A DNA stretch of 64,000 bases, from the NCBI GenBank assembly GCA_021405325.1, contig QWII01000028.1:1-64000 (forward strand), read 5' to 3'. Made by a program: the position numbers and the translations under genes. Positions within the stretch are counted from its first letter, which is position 1; each line of letters opens with the position of its first letter. The notes below the pieces were generated by a model that worked only from the letters and a program-made list of their open reading frames with translations, was not told the origin of the DNA and ran no database searches. This stretch comes from Caldilinea sp. CFX5 (GTDB lineage: Bacteria; Chloroflexota; Anaerolineae; Caldilineales; Caldilineaceae). Positions 17,577 to 26,544 of the stretch are shown here, piece by piece.

Positions 17577-20500
17577 GGCCCGCCACGCCCCAAGCGCCCC
17601 TCTATGCCCCGCAGCTTCATCGCAACGCCTTGCTTGCGGCGCTGCAACTGTTGGGTTGGCTCTTCCTGCGCCCTTCCGCCTGGCGACAACACCTGCAACG
17701 CTTTGCCCCTGACCTGCCGTCTGACTTTACGCTGCTCACCCTGCGCGGTCGGCACTGGCGACAAGCGGGGGTGCGCCGGTTGCTTGTCCTCATTTATCTG
17801 CTCTGGCCGCTCTTGGTCGCGCTCTTGACCGCAGCATTGCTATGGAGCGCGGGCCGGGCTGGCGACGCTATCTTGCAAGGGGCGTTGGCGGGCTTTGCGT
17901 TGGGATTACTCAGCGGTCTGCTCATGGGGCTGTTCCTGAGCGTGGCTGCGAGTTTGAGTGGCGTCCTCTGTGGCGGGTTGGCGCTTGGTCTGCTGGTGGG
18001 GCTGTTCGGGCTGCCGGTAGGGTCTACATTTGTCGCAACAGAACATCTCCGCCCGCTGAGTCTGCCGAACATGGCGGCAGACCAGGCAGTTATCCAAAAC
18101 GATGCGAGCGCCATTAGCATCCCTCTGACGGCAACACCACAACCACCGGCGCTCCAGATGGCCGTCGCGCCGACCACGATGCCTGTGGAAGTGGCTGCCG
18201 TCGCACCTGCGCAGGCGGAGCAGGTAGTGGGGATCGTGGTAGCACCGCCCATTGCACCTGGTGCGGCTGAACCGACAACTACACCGGCCATAGCAGCAGA
18301 AGCGGCGGTGGGAGCCATGCCGGCGGCTGATAGCATGACGATGAGTCTCCCAGTCACAGAGGTGAGCGCCATATCGGCAACAGTGGTAACCCTCACAACG
18401 GCAAGCAGTTCTGGGCCTGTCAATATCGCCGGGATTAGCCCACTGCCTACGCCGTTTGGTAGCGGGCCGATCGATAACTCTGCAAACACACCGCAACTAT
18501 TGGCGCATAGGAACGAGAACAGCCTACCAGCAGCGTCCCAGCTATTTACCAGTTCGATCTTCGCGCCCATGGCGCCGGGCGCCATTACCACTTCCAGCAA
18601 TGACAACAACAGTGGATTGATCGGCAGCGCGCAAGCTGATTCACGCTACAGCATCGATTCTTCTTCTGTCACGCCAACCTTGGCCGTAAGCACACCGCCT
18701 CCACCCGCGTCGCCCAATCCAAGCAACCAACGGGGCGACATGATGCTACGCCTGGTTAGCGCCTTCGGTTTGCTGCTCATCGGCATGATTGTAGGTGTAG
18801 CCGCCACCATCGCCGGCAGCAGCGCCATTGAGCGCGCACACGGTCCAGCCCCGCCGACGTGGCGTCAGCAAATTGGCGGCATGGCAGTCGGGCTGCTGGT
18901 CAGTAGCGCGCTCTGGGTATTGTCATTCGGGGCGACGCATTGGGTACGGCAACTGCTGCTGCGCCTAGTGTATGGCTGGGCAACCGTTGATTGGCATGGC
19001 GTCCTTCTGTTGGTGTTGCTTGTCGGCGTTGGCGTCACCTTGCTGCTTGCCTTGCCCTATCGTCTGACGAAACGGCTGGCCGGCCCGTGGGCCGGTGGCA
19101 TTGCCGGGGCGCTGGGCGGCGTCGGGGCATTGACGCTCCTCCTACTGGCGTTGACCGGACAACCACTCTGGCCGCACTGGCCGTTGAGTCTGCTCTGTCT
19201 GGCGTTGGGGTTGGCGCTGCCGCTCTGGTGGCCGCTGCTCCACTACCCCTTTGTCGCCGCCTGGAGTTCGTTGCTTTTCCGGCTGGAAGAGCGCCGCGCC
19301 GCCGACCATGCGCTGCTGTTGCCCTATCACCCAGCCTTTTGGGATGAGTTACAGCCGTTGCCCCTGCCAGCGCTAGATGACTATCTGGTGCTGGCCGTGG
19401 AACGCAAAGGCGCACAAGGCAAAGCCGCCTTAACCTTTCTGAGCCAGGGGCGACAACGGTGGGCAGCCCAGGCTGCGCAGATCGAACTGGATGCGCGACG
19501 GTTGGCGGCGTGTGAAACGGTTGCCGATATTCCGGTTGCCTGTCGCCAGGTAGTGGCCGGGGAGCTATCGAATGCCGCCAGCGCACTTTTGCGCACCTTT
19601 CATCGCATCGGCGCTGATGTAGAAGCGGCCTTGGCGCAAGAGGGGTTGTACAATCAACGGTTGGCGCTCACAGCGGTGGAAGAGCGGTTGGATAGCCTCT
19701 TGCGCGAGTTGACACGCAGCAACGAACGCTATGCCGTGCGCTTCCTAGCGATTGCGGAAATTTGGTGGGAACTGGTGCATGACGCCATTGCCAGGTTGAC
19801 GACCATTGCCGAACAGCGCCAGGAGATCGAGTCGCCCTACGTCATTGGCGTGCCGTTGACCGCGCAACAGGAGATCTTTGTCGGGCGCGCCGATATTTGT
19901 GAACGGATCGAACAACTGCTGCGCGACCAACGTCATCCGCCGTTGCTGCTCTACGGCCAGCGGCGTATGGGCAAAACATCATTGCTCAACAACCTGGGGC
20001 GGCTCTTGCCCAGTACGATTGTGCCGCTCTTTGTCGATCTGCAAGGGCCGGTGGCGTTGGCGGGCGACCATGCTGGTTTTCTCTACAACCTGGCGCGCAC
20101 CATGAGCGAATCGGCGCGACGGCAACGGGATCTGACCTTCCCGCCATTACTACGCACAGAGTTAGCCGATGATCCCTTTACCCGCTTTGATGAGTGGTTG
20201 GACGAAGTCGAGCAGGTGTTAGGCGATTGCACGGCCCTGCTGGCGCTGGATGAGTTTGAGGTGCTGGATAGCGCCTTTGCCGCCGGACGGTTACAGGCAG
20301 AGGCGGTCTTGGGGTCATTACGCCATTGGGTGCAACACCGGCCCCGCTTTAAGATTCTGCTCACCGGCTCCCATGTGGTGGAAGAGTTGAGCAGTTGGGC
20401 CAATTATCTCATCAATGTACAGGTGGTGCATATCGGCTTTTTAAGCGAAACAGAGACGCGCCGCCTGGTTGAACAACCCGTGAAGGGTTTTGCGCTCCGC

Positions 20501-20920
20501 TATGAAGCAGCAGCAACGCAACGCGTCTGGGAATTGACGCATGGTCATCCAGCGCTGACGCAATTGCTCTGCTACGAGATTGTGGCGTTCAAAAATCAAC
20601 AGCCACCGGAGAGCCGTCGCTTGGCAACCGTGGCCGATGTTGAAGCGGCGGCGATCACGGCGTTAGAACATGGTGCGCTCTTCTTTCATGAGATCGAAAC
20701 AGGTCAACTAACAACCGCCGCCCGCATAGTATTGCAATGGCTAGCCGGCCAGGGAGAAGGAGCGATTGTCGCAGTTGAACGAGTTCAAGCAACGTGGCCG
20801 GACGAAGTCAGCCCGGCGGTCAAGTTGCTCCTGCGACGTGAGTTGATCGAATATACCAAGGGTGGCTATTGCTTTCAGGTGGAGTTGATTCGGCGCTGGT
20901 TCGCACAAGGACATAGTTAA
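17573..20920 (+). CDS. membrane-anchored STAND-type ATPase
   Basis: The 1115-aa protein has several hydrophobic segments near residues 65-150, a long low-complexity P/A/T/S region (about 160-390) and a second membrane block (about 395-560). A cytoplasmic coiled or helical stretch follows (about 600-750), then a C-terminal P-loop NTPase: IFVGRADICERIEQLL near 763, Walker A GQRRMGKTS near 797-805, and Walker B LLALDEFEVLD near 890. It shares the xFxGRxxxxxRI entry motif with the upstream ATPase. The ATG overlaps the upstream stop (ATGA). The topology suggests a receptor that reports an extracellular or membrane signal to the NTPase, diverging from the CIS locus. That role is inference. Confidence 0.75.
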   Translation: MRPATPQAPLYAPQLHRNALLAALQLLGWLFLRPSAWRQHLQRFAPDLPSDFTLLTLRGRHWRQAGVRRLLVLIYLLWPLLVALLTAALLWSAGRAGDAILQGALAGFALGLLSGLLMGLFLSVAASLSGVLCGGLALGLLVGLFGLPVGSTFVATEHLRPLSLPNMAADQAVIQNDASAISIPLTATPQPPALQMAVAPTTMPVEVAAVAPAQAEQVVGIVVAPPIAPGAAEPTTTPAIAAEAAVGAMPAADSMTMSLPVTEVSAISATVVTLTTASSSGPVNIAGISPLPTPFGSGPIDNSANTPQLLAHRNENSLPAASQLFTSSIFAPMAPGAITTSSNDNNSGLIGSAQADSRYSIDSSSVTPTLAVSTPPPPASPNPSNQRGDMMLRLVSAFGLLLIGMIVGVAATIAGSSAIERAHGPAPPTWRQQIGGMAVGLLVSSALWVLSFGATHWVRQLLLRLVYGWATVDWHGVLLLVLLVGVGVTLLLALPYRLTKRLAGPWAGGIAGALGGVGALTLLLLALTGQPLWPHWPLSLLCLALGLALPLWWPLLHYPFVAAWSSLLFRLEERRAADHALLLPYHPAFWDELQPLPLPALDDYLVLAVERKGAQGKAALTFLSQGRQRWAAQAAQIELDARRLAACETVADIPVACRQVVAGELSNAASALLRTFHRIGADVEAALAQEGLYNQRLALTAVEERLDSLLRELTRSNERYAVRFLAIAEIWWELVHDAIARLTTIAEQRQEIESPYVIGVPLTAQQEIFVGRADICERIEQLLRDQRHPPLLLYGQRRMGKTSLLNNLGRLLPSTIVPLFVDLQGPVALAGDHAGFLYNLARTMSESARRQRDLTFPPLLRTELADDPFTRFDEWLDEVEQVLGDCTALLALDEFEVLDSAFAAGRLQAEAVLGSLRHWVQHRPRFKILLTGSHVVEELSSWANYLINVQVVHIGFLSETETRRLVEQPVKGFALRYEAAATQRVWELTHGHPALTQLLCYEIVAFKNQQPPESRRLATVADVEAAAITALEHGALFFHEIETGQLTTAARIVLQWLAGQGEGAIVAVERVQATWPDEVSPAVKLLLRRELIEYTKGGYCFQVELIRRWFAQGHS

Positions 20921-20961
20921 CGGAAGAAAATATCGGAAGCATAACAGAAACAATAAATCCT

Positions 20962-21354
20962 ATGATCAACACAGCAATGATTGACCTTCTGACAGAGGCG
21001 CAAACATTAATTCAAGTAACCCAGCAAAATTGTCACAATGCCGGTGAGATTGACCTCTATCCCTTTCTCGTCAACTTCGAGCAGCTTATGCACCAAATTT
21101 GGGAAGCGGCTGAGAGAATTTCTCAACCCCATGCCTTGATCTCGTCTGAATTATTGGATGTGAGTCGAATCTACTTGGCAGGCGAAGCGCAACTTTGCCT
21201 TGAACAACTAACGCCTTTGGCTGCTACTGTAGCACTACTAGCCAAGAAAACGCTAACAATGCAGGATGCGGCGAACGCCGACCGCTACTTGTTATCGCAA
21301 GGCATTCACACATTATTTCCTGTCGGTGATGATTTCAGTTCTCTTTACAATTAA
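20962..21354 (+). CDS. small helical protein of unknown function
   Basis: A 130-aa, mostly helical, acidic protein with no recognised family. It shows no signal peptide or membrane segment. Motifs such as LTEAQTLIQVTQQN and LYPFLVNFEQLMHQIWEAAE suggest a helical bundle. It starts 41 nt after the membrane STAND ATPase, so it is probably the third gene of that operon. Its stop codon overlaps the stop of the convergent ThDP enzyme gene by 2 nt (TTAA at 21351-21354), leaving no room for a terminator. Its function may relate to the ATPase pair, but nothing in the sequence shows how. Confidence 0.6.
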   Translation: MINTAMIDLLTEAQTLIQVTQQNCHNAGEIDLYPFLVNFEQLMHQIWEAAERISQPHALISSELLDVSRIYLAGEAQLCLEQLTPLAATVALLAKKTLTMQDAANADRYLLSQGIHTLFPVGDDFSSLYN

Positions 21355-22943
21355 TATACCCGTTCCAACATCCCCACCGGCACTTCAATCAAGGTCGGTT
21401 TGTCGGCTCCTAGTGCTTCCTGCAAAGCCACTTCTAAAGCTTTTGCATCCTGCGCCAACACGCCCCGTGCGCCATAACTTTTGGCGAGTTGAACAAAGTC
21501 GGGGTTATACAGTTGTGTACCGATCACTCGCCCGTCAAATTGCTCCATTTGGGCGCGCAGGACATTGCCGTAGGCGTTGTCATTAAAGACGATGACAATC
21601 GCATTGATGCCATATTGCACCGCCGTCGCCAATTCTTGTGAATTGTAGAGAAAGCCGCCATCGCCGGAAAGCGCCACCACGGCCCGGTCCGGTTGAGCGA
21701 CTTTGGCCCCCAACGCCAGCGGCCAGGCGCAACCTAATGTCGCCAGCGCAGAAGCGGTCAGATAGGAACGGGGGGCATAGACCGGATAGTAGTTGCGGCT
21801 ATAGTACCCCATCTGGTTCATACCCTGCACCACGATAGCGTCAGCCGGCAGAGCGCGGCGAATCGCCTGCATAAACTCCCACTGTGGTTGCAGTTGTTGG
21901 GCTGGGTCAAAGCGTGCCGCATTGAGCGCCTTCACCTCCGCTTGCACACTCGCTGCCAGGTGTGACTGCGCCGGGATCGTCGCCGTGACGGCAGCTTGTA
22001 AGGCAGAGAAAACGGTTTGTGCGTCGCCAACCAGGCCAGTGACATGCGCACCCTGGCTGATTTGGCTCTCGTCAATATCAAGCTGGATCACGGGCTGGCG
22101 ATAGGTGGCGAAATTCGTACTTGTACCGACGGCTAGAATCAGGTCGCGCTGGGCCAGCCAGTCGCGCAGGGGTAGATAACGGGTTTCGGCAAAGCCCAAC
22201 GCCAGCGGGTGTTGATCCGATAGAACACCTTTGCCCTGGCGGGATGTAACAACCGGCGCTTGTAAATGTTCGGCCAACGCTTGTATAGTAGCCCAAGCGC
22301 CGGCTCGCTGCACACCGCCGCCGGCCCAGATCACCGGCTTTTCGGCCTTTGCTACCAACTGCACGGCTTGGTCTAGCGCTGCCGGATCGACCGGCGTCGG
22401 TGACGTAATAACGGGAGCCAGCAATTCTACGTCTTCCGTAGCGGCAAAGACTGGCGGCCCAATTTCCAGGCCAACCGGACGAGGGCGACCTGTTTTGAGT
22501 TGTCGCATGGCTTCTTGCACCAACCCAGGGATTTCAGCGGGGCGATTGGCGCGGGCAGCCCATTTGGTCAACGCTTGGAGAGAGGTAGAAGCGCTGTTGC
22601 CGGTGGGGTTGCCATCCCGCTTGCGGTCAAGATGATGGGGGCCGGTAATGACGAGCATGGGTGACGAAACGGCATACGCCGTCGCCATGCCTGCCGCTGC
22701 GTTGAATAACCCCGGCCCTTGCACTACCAAAGCCGCCGCAATCTCCCCGCTGACACGCGCATAAGCGTCGGCCATATAGGTGGTCGCCTGTTCGTGACGG
22801 ACGGAAATGTACCGAAGGTCAGAATTTTGATAAAGCGCGTCCACCGCTTCATATTGCCCCTGACCCGGAATGCCAAAAACGACGCGAATGCCTTCACGAC
22901 GCAATTGGTGGATGAGCGCCTGACCGCCATTAAGTTTGGGCAT
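21351..22943 (-). CDS. thiamine-diphosphate-dependent enzyme, acetolactate synthase / benzoylformate decarboxylase family
   Basis: The 530-aa protein has the three-domain layout of ThDP-dependent decarboxylases. The N-terminal PYR domain shows GIPGQGQYEAVDAL and the cofactor-activating Glu in YISVRHEQA (E51). The central domain is DHS-like with KPVIWAGGGVQRAGA. The C-terminal PP domain holds the ThDP-Mg motif, GDGGFLYNSQEL beginning near 424 and ending FNDNAYG. The length is normal. No regulatory small subunit (IlvH) lies nearby, so a branched-chain acetolactate synthase is less likely than a catabolic decarboxylase or carboligase. Substrate is not deducible. It is followed upstream at 17 nt by the hisA-like gene, suggesting co-transcription. 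Confidence 0.85.
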   Translation of the reverse strand: MPKLNGGQALIHQLRREGIRVVFGIPGQGQYEAVDALYQNSDLRYISVRHEQATTYMADAYARVSGEIAAALVVQGPGLFNAAAGMATAYAVSSPMLVITGPHHLDRKRDGNPTGNSASTSLQALTKWAARANRPAEIPGLVQEAMRQLKTGRPRPVGLEIGPPVFAATEDVELLAPVITSPTPVDPAALDQAVQLVAKAEKPVIWAGGGVQRAGAWATIQALAEHLQAPVVTSRQGKGVLSDQHPLALGFAETRYLPLRDWLAQRDLILAVGTSTNFATYRQPVIQLDIDESQISQGAHVTGLVGDAQTVFSALQAAVTATIPAQSHLAASVQAEVKALNAARFDPAQQLQPQWEFMQAIRRALPADAIVVQGMNQMGYYSRNYYPVYAPRSYLTASALATLGCAWPLALGAKVAQPDRAVVALSGDGGFLYNSQELATAVQYGINAIVIVFNDNAYGNVLRAQMEQFDGRVIGTQLYNPDFVQLAKSYGARGVLAQDAKALEVALQEALGADKPTLIEVPVGMLERVY

Positions 22944-22960
22944 GAGAACAGCTTTCTAGG

Positions 22961-23737
22961 TTAGCCAGCAATTGATTGAAAGGCGTTGTGCCACGCCAGC
23001 ACATCCTGATAACGCAGGTCGCCGCCAAAGATGTCGAGCGCGCTGCCGATGGTTGCATCGACCCGCCCGTTGCCCACGGTGCGGATCAATTCCAAATCGG
23101 CCAGCGAACGCACGCCGCCGGCATAAGTGACAGGAATGGGCGACCAATCCCCGATCATTTCGACCACCGTGGCGTCAATGCCCAGCCGTTTCCCCTCCAC
23201 ATCGACCGCATGAACCAGAAACTCGGCGCAATGATCGGCCAACCAGGCGAGGGTGTTGGTGGCGATTTTGGTTGTGGTGAAGCGTTGCCAACGGTCGGTG
23301 ACAACCCAATACGCGCCATCCCGCTGTCGGCAACTCAGGTCTAGCACCAGCCGTTCTTTGCCGACAACTTGGAGCAATTGTTGCAAGCGCGCCAGATCCA
23401 CCTGCCCTTCCCGAAAGACATAGGAGGTGACAATGACATGGCTGGCCCCAGCGTCGAGATAGCTCTTGGCATTCTCTGGCGTAATGCCGCCGCCCATCTG
23501 CATCCCACCGGGGTAGGCCGCCAACACCGCCAATGCCGCCTCCTGGTTGCCGGGGCCGAGGGCAATGATATGACCGCCGGTCAGGTGGTCGCGCTGATAG
23601 AGGCGGGCATAGTCGGCGGGGGCTTGTTGGGTTTCAAAGTTGACAACGGGCCGCTGGTCACGCTGGTCGGTGAGTGAGCCGCCGACGATCTGCACGACAC
23701 GACCGTTGAGCAGGTCAATACAGGGACGAAAACGCAT
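22961..23737 (-). CDS. hisA: HisA, eukaryotic-type ProFAR isomerase
   Basis: The 258-aa TIM-barrel protein matches the eukaryotic-type 5-ProFAR isomerase (yeast HIS6 / plant HISN3). This enzyme performs the Amadori rearrangement of ProFAR to PRFAR in histidine biosynthesis. Typical are MRFRPCIDLLNGRVVQIVGG, MQMGGGITPENAKSYLDAGA, the catalytic-type HAVDVEGKRLGID, and IPVTYAGGVRSLADLELI near the phosphate site. The ATG at 23737 is chosen because the family N-terminus starts there. Further upstream the frame is Cys/Trp-rich and unconvincing. No other his gene is in the window, so it is detached from a his operon. Confidence 0.85.
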   Translation of the reverse strand: MRFRPCIDLLNGRVVQIVGGSLTDQRDQRPVVNFETQQAPADYARLYQRDHLTGGHIIALGPGNQEAALAVLAAYPGGMQMGGGITPENAKSYLDAGASHVIVTSYVFREGQVDLARLQQLLQVVGKERLVLDLSCRQRDGAYWVVTDRWQRFTTTKIATNTLAWLADHCAEFLVHAVDVEGKRLGIDATVVEMIGDWSPIPVTYAGGVRSLADLELIRTVGNGRVDATIGSALDIFGGDLRYQDVLAWHNAFQSIAG

Positions 23738-23832
23738 AACTCTTTTCTCGTGATTACCAACGAATAAATTACAGCACAATGCCCGCCAGCATAGACCCGT
23801 CCGGAAGGCATTGTCCATAGCAAGTTTCAGTT

Positions 23833-24003
23833 TTACGCGAGCCGAATCATGGCATACTGTTCATCGCGACGTGACCAAGCCAGCAAAAAGGATTCCAAGT
23901 CAACGGCGAAAGGCGCTTCAACCTGCGCAGGATCGTGGACAAATAAACAATCGCCTTCACGCCGCTGCCGCCAATGTTTGATCCCGTTGAGCAGCACGTA
24001 CAC
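23833..24003 (-). CDS. possible small overlapping protein (56 aa)
   Basis: A GTG-initiated frame overlaps the 3' end of the upstream two-repeat protein in another frame and runs on into the gap before hisA. Its translation, including LLNGIKHWRQRREGDCLFV, DPAQVEAPFAVDLESF and WSRRDEQYAMIRLA, looks protein-like: balanced composition, an acidic-aromatic pattern and no low complexity. Upstream the same frame reads INFNIFGG before reaching a stop. It may be a coupled small gene or the remnant of a longer one. No ribosome-binding site is evident. Confidence 0.35.
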   Translation of the reverse strand: MYVLLNGIKHWRQRREGDCLFVHDPAQVEAPFAVDLESFLLAWSRRDEQYAMIRLA

Positions 24004-24568
24004 ACCCCCGAATATGTTGAAGTTGATCGTTTGTTAATGGAATGACTTGACCGGTTTGGGCATTGACATCAATGACGCCAAGCGGGTTCAAGTGAATATC
24101 GGCCAGATGAAAATCAATGGCAAAGCGCCAGACTGGCGATTCAAGCGGCAAAAAGATGCCGCCCGTAGCCCCTACTTTGAGGTCGGTATGATCGCTGATC
24201 CAGACTGTCGCTTTAATTCGAGCATGGTAGCGCAAGACATAGTGGTCTTCATCTCTGGCTAATTCGCCACGCGCCTGAGCTGACTGCACAGCGCCAGCCT
24301 CACGCAGATCACGCACTTGATCGGCAGTCAACGGATTAACCAGACCGGTTTTTGCGTCGACCGTGATGCTTCCGACGACGGGTATCCTCTGCATATCGGT
24401 GCGCTGACAAAGCACGCGACAATGCCACTGGCCTTGACGTAATATGCTCTGACCAACGCGATAAGCAGGTCCTAAAGTAGCGTTCAGATAGGCCGTAGCA
24501 ACTCTTTGCGCCGCGCTTGCGGTACTTGCAAATGTGGCGGAGGGTTGTGCTTCAAGGACAGCATGCAT
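23957..24568 (-). CDS. unknown protein with two related beta-rich repeats
   Basis: The 203-aa product contains an internal duplication. VDAKTGLVNPLTADQVRDL in the middle is echoed by VNAQTGQVIPLTNDQLQHI near the C-terminus, each preceded by beta strands (GSITVDA, LGVIDVNA). The unit resembles PepSY-like or conserved beta-alpha modules, but I do not assign a family. It has no signal peptide and looks cytoplasmic. The ATG at 24568 has AAGGAG 8 nt upstream. A TTG codon directly before it gives an alternative start. It probably stands alone, 96 nt downstream of the nucleotidyltransferase gene. Confidence 0.65.
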   Translation of the reverse strand: MHAVLEAQPSATFASTASAAQRVATAYLNATLGPAYRVGQSILRQGQWHCRVLCQRTDMQRIPVVGSITVDAKTGLVNPLTADQVRDLREAGAVQSAQARGELARDEDHYVLRYHARIKATVWISDHTDLKVGATGGIFLPLESPVWRFAIDFHLADIHLNPLGVIDVNAQTGQVIPLTNDQLQHIRGCVRAAQRDQTLAAAA

Positions 24569-24663
24569 CAACTAGCTCCTTCCAACTCGGTATCGTTCGT
24601 CACTCTATTGTACGCGATGAAGTCAAAATTTGCTAATGCACCCTTTGTCATAAACATGACTTC

Positions 24664-25428
24664 CTATTGAACTGTCGCCCCTTGCAGCCACCACTGTTTC
24701 GCCGCCTCTAGAAAGGCCGTCCCCGTCGCCAGCACCTGCAACCCATCCGCCACCAGACGCTCTGCCGGGTAATAGATGCGCACAGCGGCGTCAAAGGCGC
24801 GGATGGCCTGCCCCAGGTCACTCTCTGTCGGCAACAAGGCGATCACCGCCGGCTTGGGTAAATTCCAGACGCGAATGGGGTCATCTTGTTGCAATGCCGC
24901 CACCTGGTAGAGAACCGGCCAGACTTGCGTGCAGTGCAAGCGGATGAGACGTTCCAGCCGATAACTGCCGTGACTGAGCAAGTTGATGCCTTCCGGTTGC
25001 AAAGCGGCTAAATGCTTTTGGGCCGACGCCCGTAACGCCACCGCCGTCGCTAGCGGCACGGGAATCCGACCAGCCACGAGATGATACGCACCCGGTATTG
25101 GCCCAATCCAATCCGGGCGCAGAGCAGTGGTCAAGGCATAACATTGGATATAGCGAAAGGGTGCCGGGTCAATCTGCGCGAGTTCGCAATGGATAGCCAT
25201 GCCCAATGATAACGGTAAGTCACCATCAGCGGCAAAGGCGTCAGCGATCAGGTAGAGTTGAAAATCAATGTCGCTACAGTTGGGGATATAGCCCCCCTTC
25301 ACCGCCGAACCGTGCGCAATCAAACCAATGAACCAGGGCGCTACATGGTTGCAGTAGATCGTCGCCGCCCGTTCAGCAATGGCTTGCGCTTCCGGGATAA
25401 GACCGGAGACATCAATCGTGATTTTCAT
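24664..25428 (-). CDS. nucleotidyltransferase-domain protein
   Basis: The 254-aa protein has a pol-beta-type nucleotidyltransferase core at its N-terminus: GLIAHGSAVKGGYIPNCSDID (residues 35-55) holds the Gly-Ser and the two metal-binding Asp of SDID (53 and 55). The rest is helical, with LLSHGSYRLERLIRLHCTQVW and a C-terminal segment like the substrate-binding helices of aminoglycoside adenylyltransferase-like or MNT proteins. Substrate is unknown. The ATG at 25428 is preceded by GGAG at good spacing. The gene lies 25 nt after the metallophosphoesterase stop, so the two are likely co-transcribed. Confidence 0.72.
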   Translation of the reverse strand: MKITIDVSGLIPEAQAIAERAATIYCNHVAPWFIGLIAHGSAVKGGYIPNCSDIDFQLYLIADAFAADGDLPLSLGMAIHCELAQIDPAPFRYIQCYALTTALRPDWIGPIPGAYHLVAGRIPVPLATAVALRASAQKHLAALQPEGINLLSHGSYRLERLIRLHCTQVWPVLYQVAALQQDDPIRVWNLPKPAVIALLPTESDLGQAIRAFDAAVRIYYPAERLVADGLQVLATGTAFLEAAKQWWLQGATVQ

Positions 25429-25453
25429 TGCACACGCTCCACGCGCAACCACT

Positions 25454-26356
25454 TCACGTCACCGGTAAATTGGCTAAGCTCGCTTCATACTGCGCTTTGC
25501 GGCTGGGCGACAACTCAGCGTCGGTGCGCACTTCATGCAACAGATCGGCCAGGGTTATCATCGCTTGTTGACCGGCCCAGCAGCGATGGGCGACGCGCAG
25601 CCAGGGAACCATCGCTTGGTCAAAGCCAAAGGCGGTAAATTGTGCGCGCAGATAAGGCAGGTTTCTTTCCAACAACGGTTCCAAAATCGAAGCGCTATAG
25701 GGGAGCGCCGCCGTGCTAAAGCTGACTGACCAGTCGGTGACCGGCGTGTAGATGCGTTCCGGCGCCGCCAGATCGACATGGCTCACAAACGGCTGCCCGT
25801 CATCCCGCAAAAAGAGCAGCGCCACCGTTTGTCGCAATTGACGGGTAAACGGGTTGCCGGAAGCCAGCGCGCCGGGGTTGATCACCATCACATCGGGCGT
25901 CTCGTAGACCAGCGGAATGTGCCAATGGCCAAAGACCACCACCCTGGCCCCACAACGGCGGGCGCGGGCAATGGAGCGATCCAATTGGGGCAGGAAATCA
26001 TCATGCCGCCGTGAGTCCATTTCATCAATGCGGTCGGGGAAATGGCTGTGCCAGAGCAAGAGCCGCTGGCCGTGAATGGGGATCACTTGTTGATAGGGCA
26101 GTTCGCGCTGCGCTTCGGCGGTGTCATCATTGCCATGCACGGCGATCACTGGCGCAATGGCGCTGAGTTGGTCGAGGACGGTCAATTGACCGACATCACC
26201 GGCGTGTAAGAGTAGATCAACGCCCTGAAAGATGGAAAAGAGCGCTGGCGGCAATGCGGCCAACCGATGGGGTATATGCGTATCGGAAATCAGCCCAATA
26301 GCGGCAATCACCCGATCCGGCGGTAGGGCAGAAGGCAACAATGGAGAGGCATTCAA
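25454..26356 (-). CDS. metallophosphoesterase, YfcE/MJ0936-like with C-terminal extension
   Basis: The 300-aa protein carries the calcineurin-like phosphoesterase motifs in order: LISDTHIPH (D25, H27), LLHAGDVGQ, VHGNDD, LLLWHSHF and FGHWHIP, ending the catalytic domain with VINPGALASG. That covers residues about 18-185 and predicts a two-metal phosphodiesterase or phosphatase. Residues 190-300 form an extra helical domain (LLERNLPYLRAQFTAFGFDQ, SPSRKAQYEASLANLP) not usual in short YfcE proteins. The frame opens at a TTG (26356) with AGAGG upstream. A GTG 14 codons later is an alternative. Confidence 0.82.
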   Translation of the reverse strand: MNASPLLPSALPPDRVIAAIGLISDTHIPHRLAALPPALFSIFQGVDLLLHAGDVGQLTVLDQLSAIAPVIAVHGNDDTAEAQRELPYQQVIPIHGQRLLLWHSHFPDRIDEMDSRRHDDFLPQLDRSIARARRCGARVVVFGHWHIPLVYETPDVMVINPGALASGNPFTRQLRQTVALLFLRDDGQPFVSHVDLAAPERIYTPVTDWSVSFSTAALPYSASILEPLLERNLPYLRAQFTAFGFDQAMVPWLRVAHRCWAGQQAMITLADLLHEVRTDAELSPSRKAQYEASLANLPVT

Positions 26357-26370
26357 GAATACAAACCTCT

Positions 26371-26544
26371 TCAGTTAAACGACTGATAACGCAAAAACTC
26401 AGGAGGAGGCAATTGCCGACGCACGTTTATTACACAGTAAATGCGCACCTGATGAGTTCCTGGAAAGTATCGATCTATAGTCGGGGTTAACACGGAGATT
26501 TGCTCAATTGCCAATCGGGAAAGCAGGACATCAGCTTCGTTCAT
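26371..26544 (-). CDS. small protein overlapping the Phd-type antitoxin
   Basis: A 57-aa product translated from an ATG that overlaps the antitoxin stop (ATGA at 26541-26544). It contains RLAIEQISVLTPTIDRYFPG and ends YCVINVRRQLPPPEFLRYQSF. The position is that of a toxin in Phd/YefM operons, but it is much shorter than RelE, Doc or PIN toxins and shows none of their motifs. It could be a truncated toxin, a new small toxin or an unrelated coupled protein. Confidence 0.5.
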   Translation of the reverse strand: MNEADVLLSRLAIEQISVLTPTIDRYFPGTHQVRIYCVINVRRQLPPPEFLRYQSFN

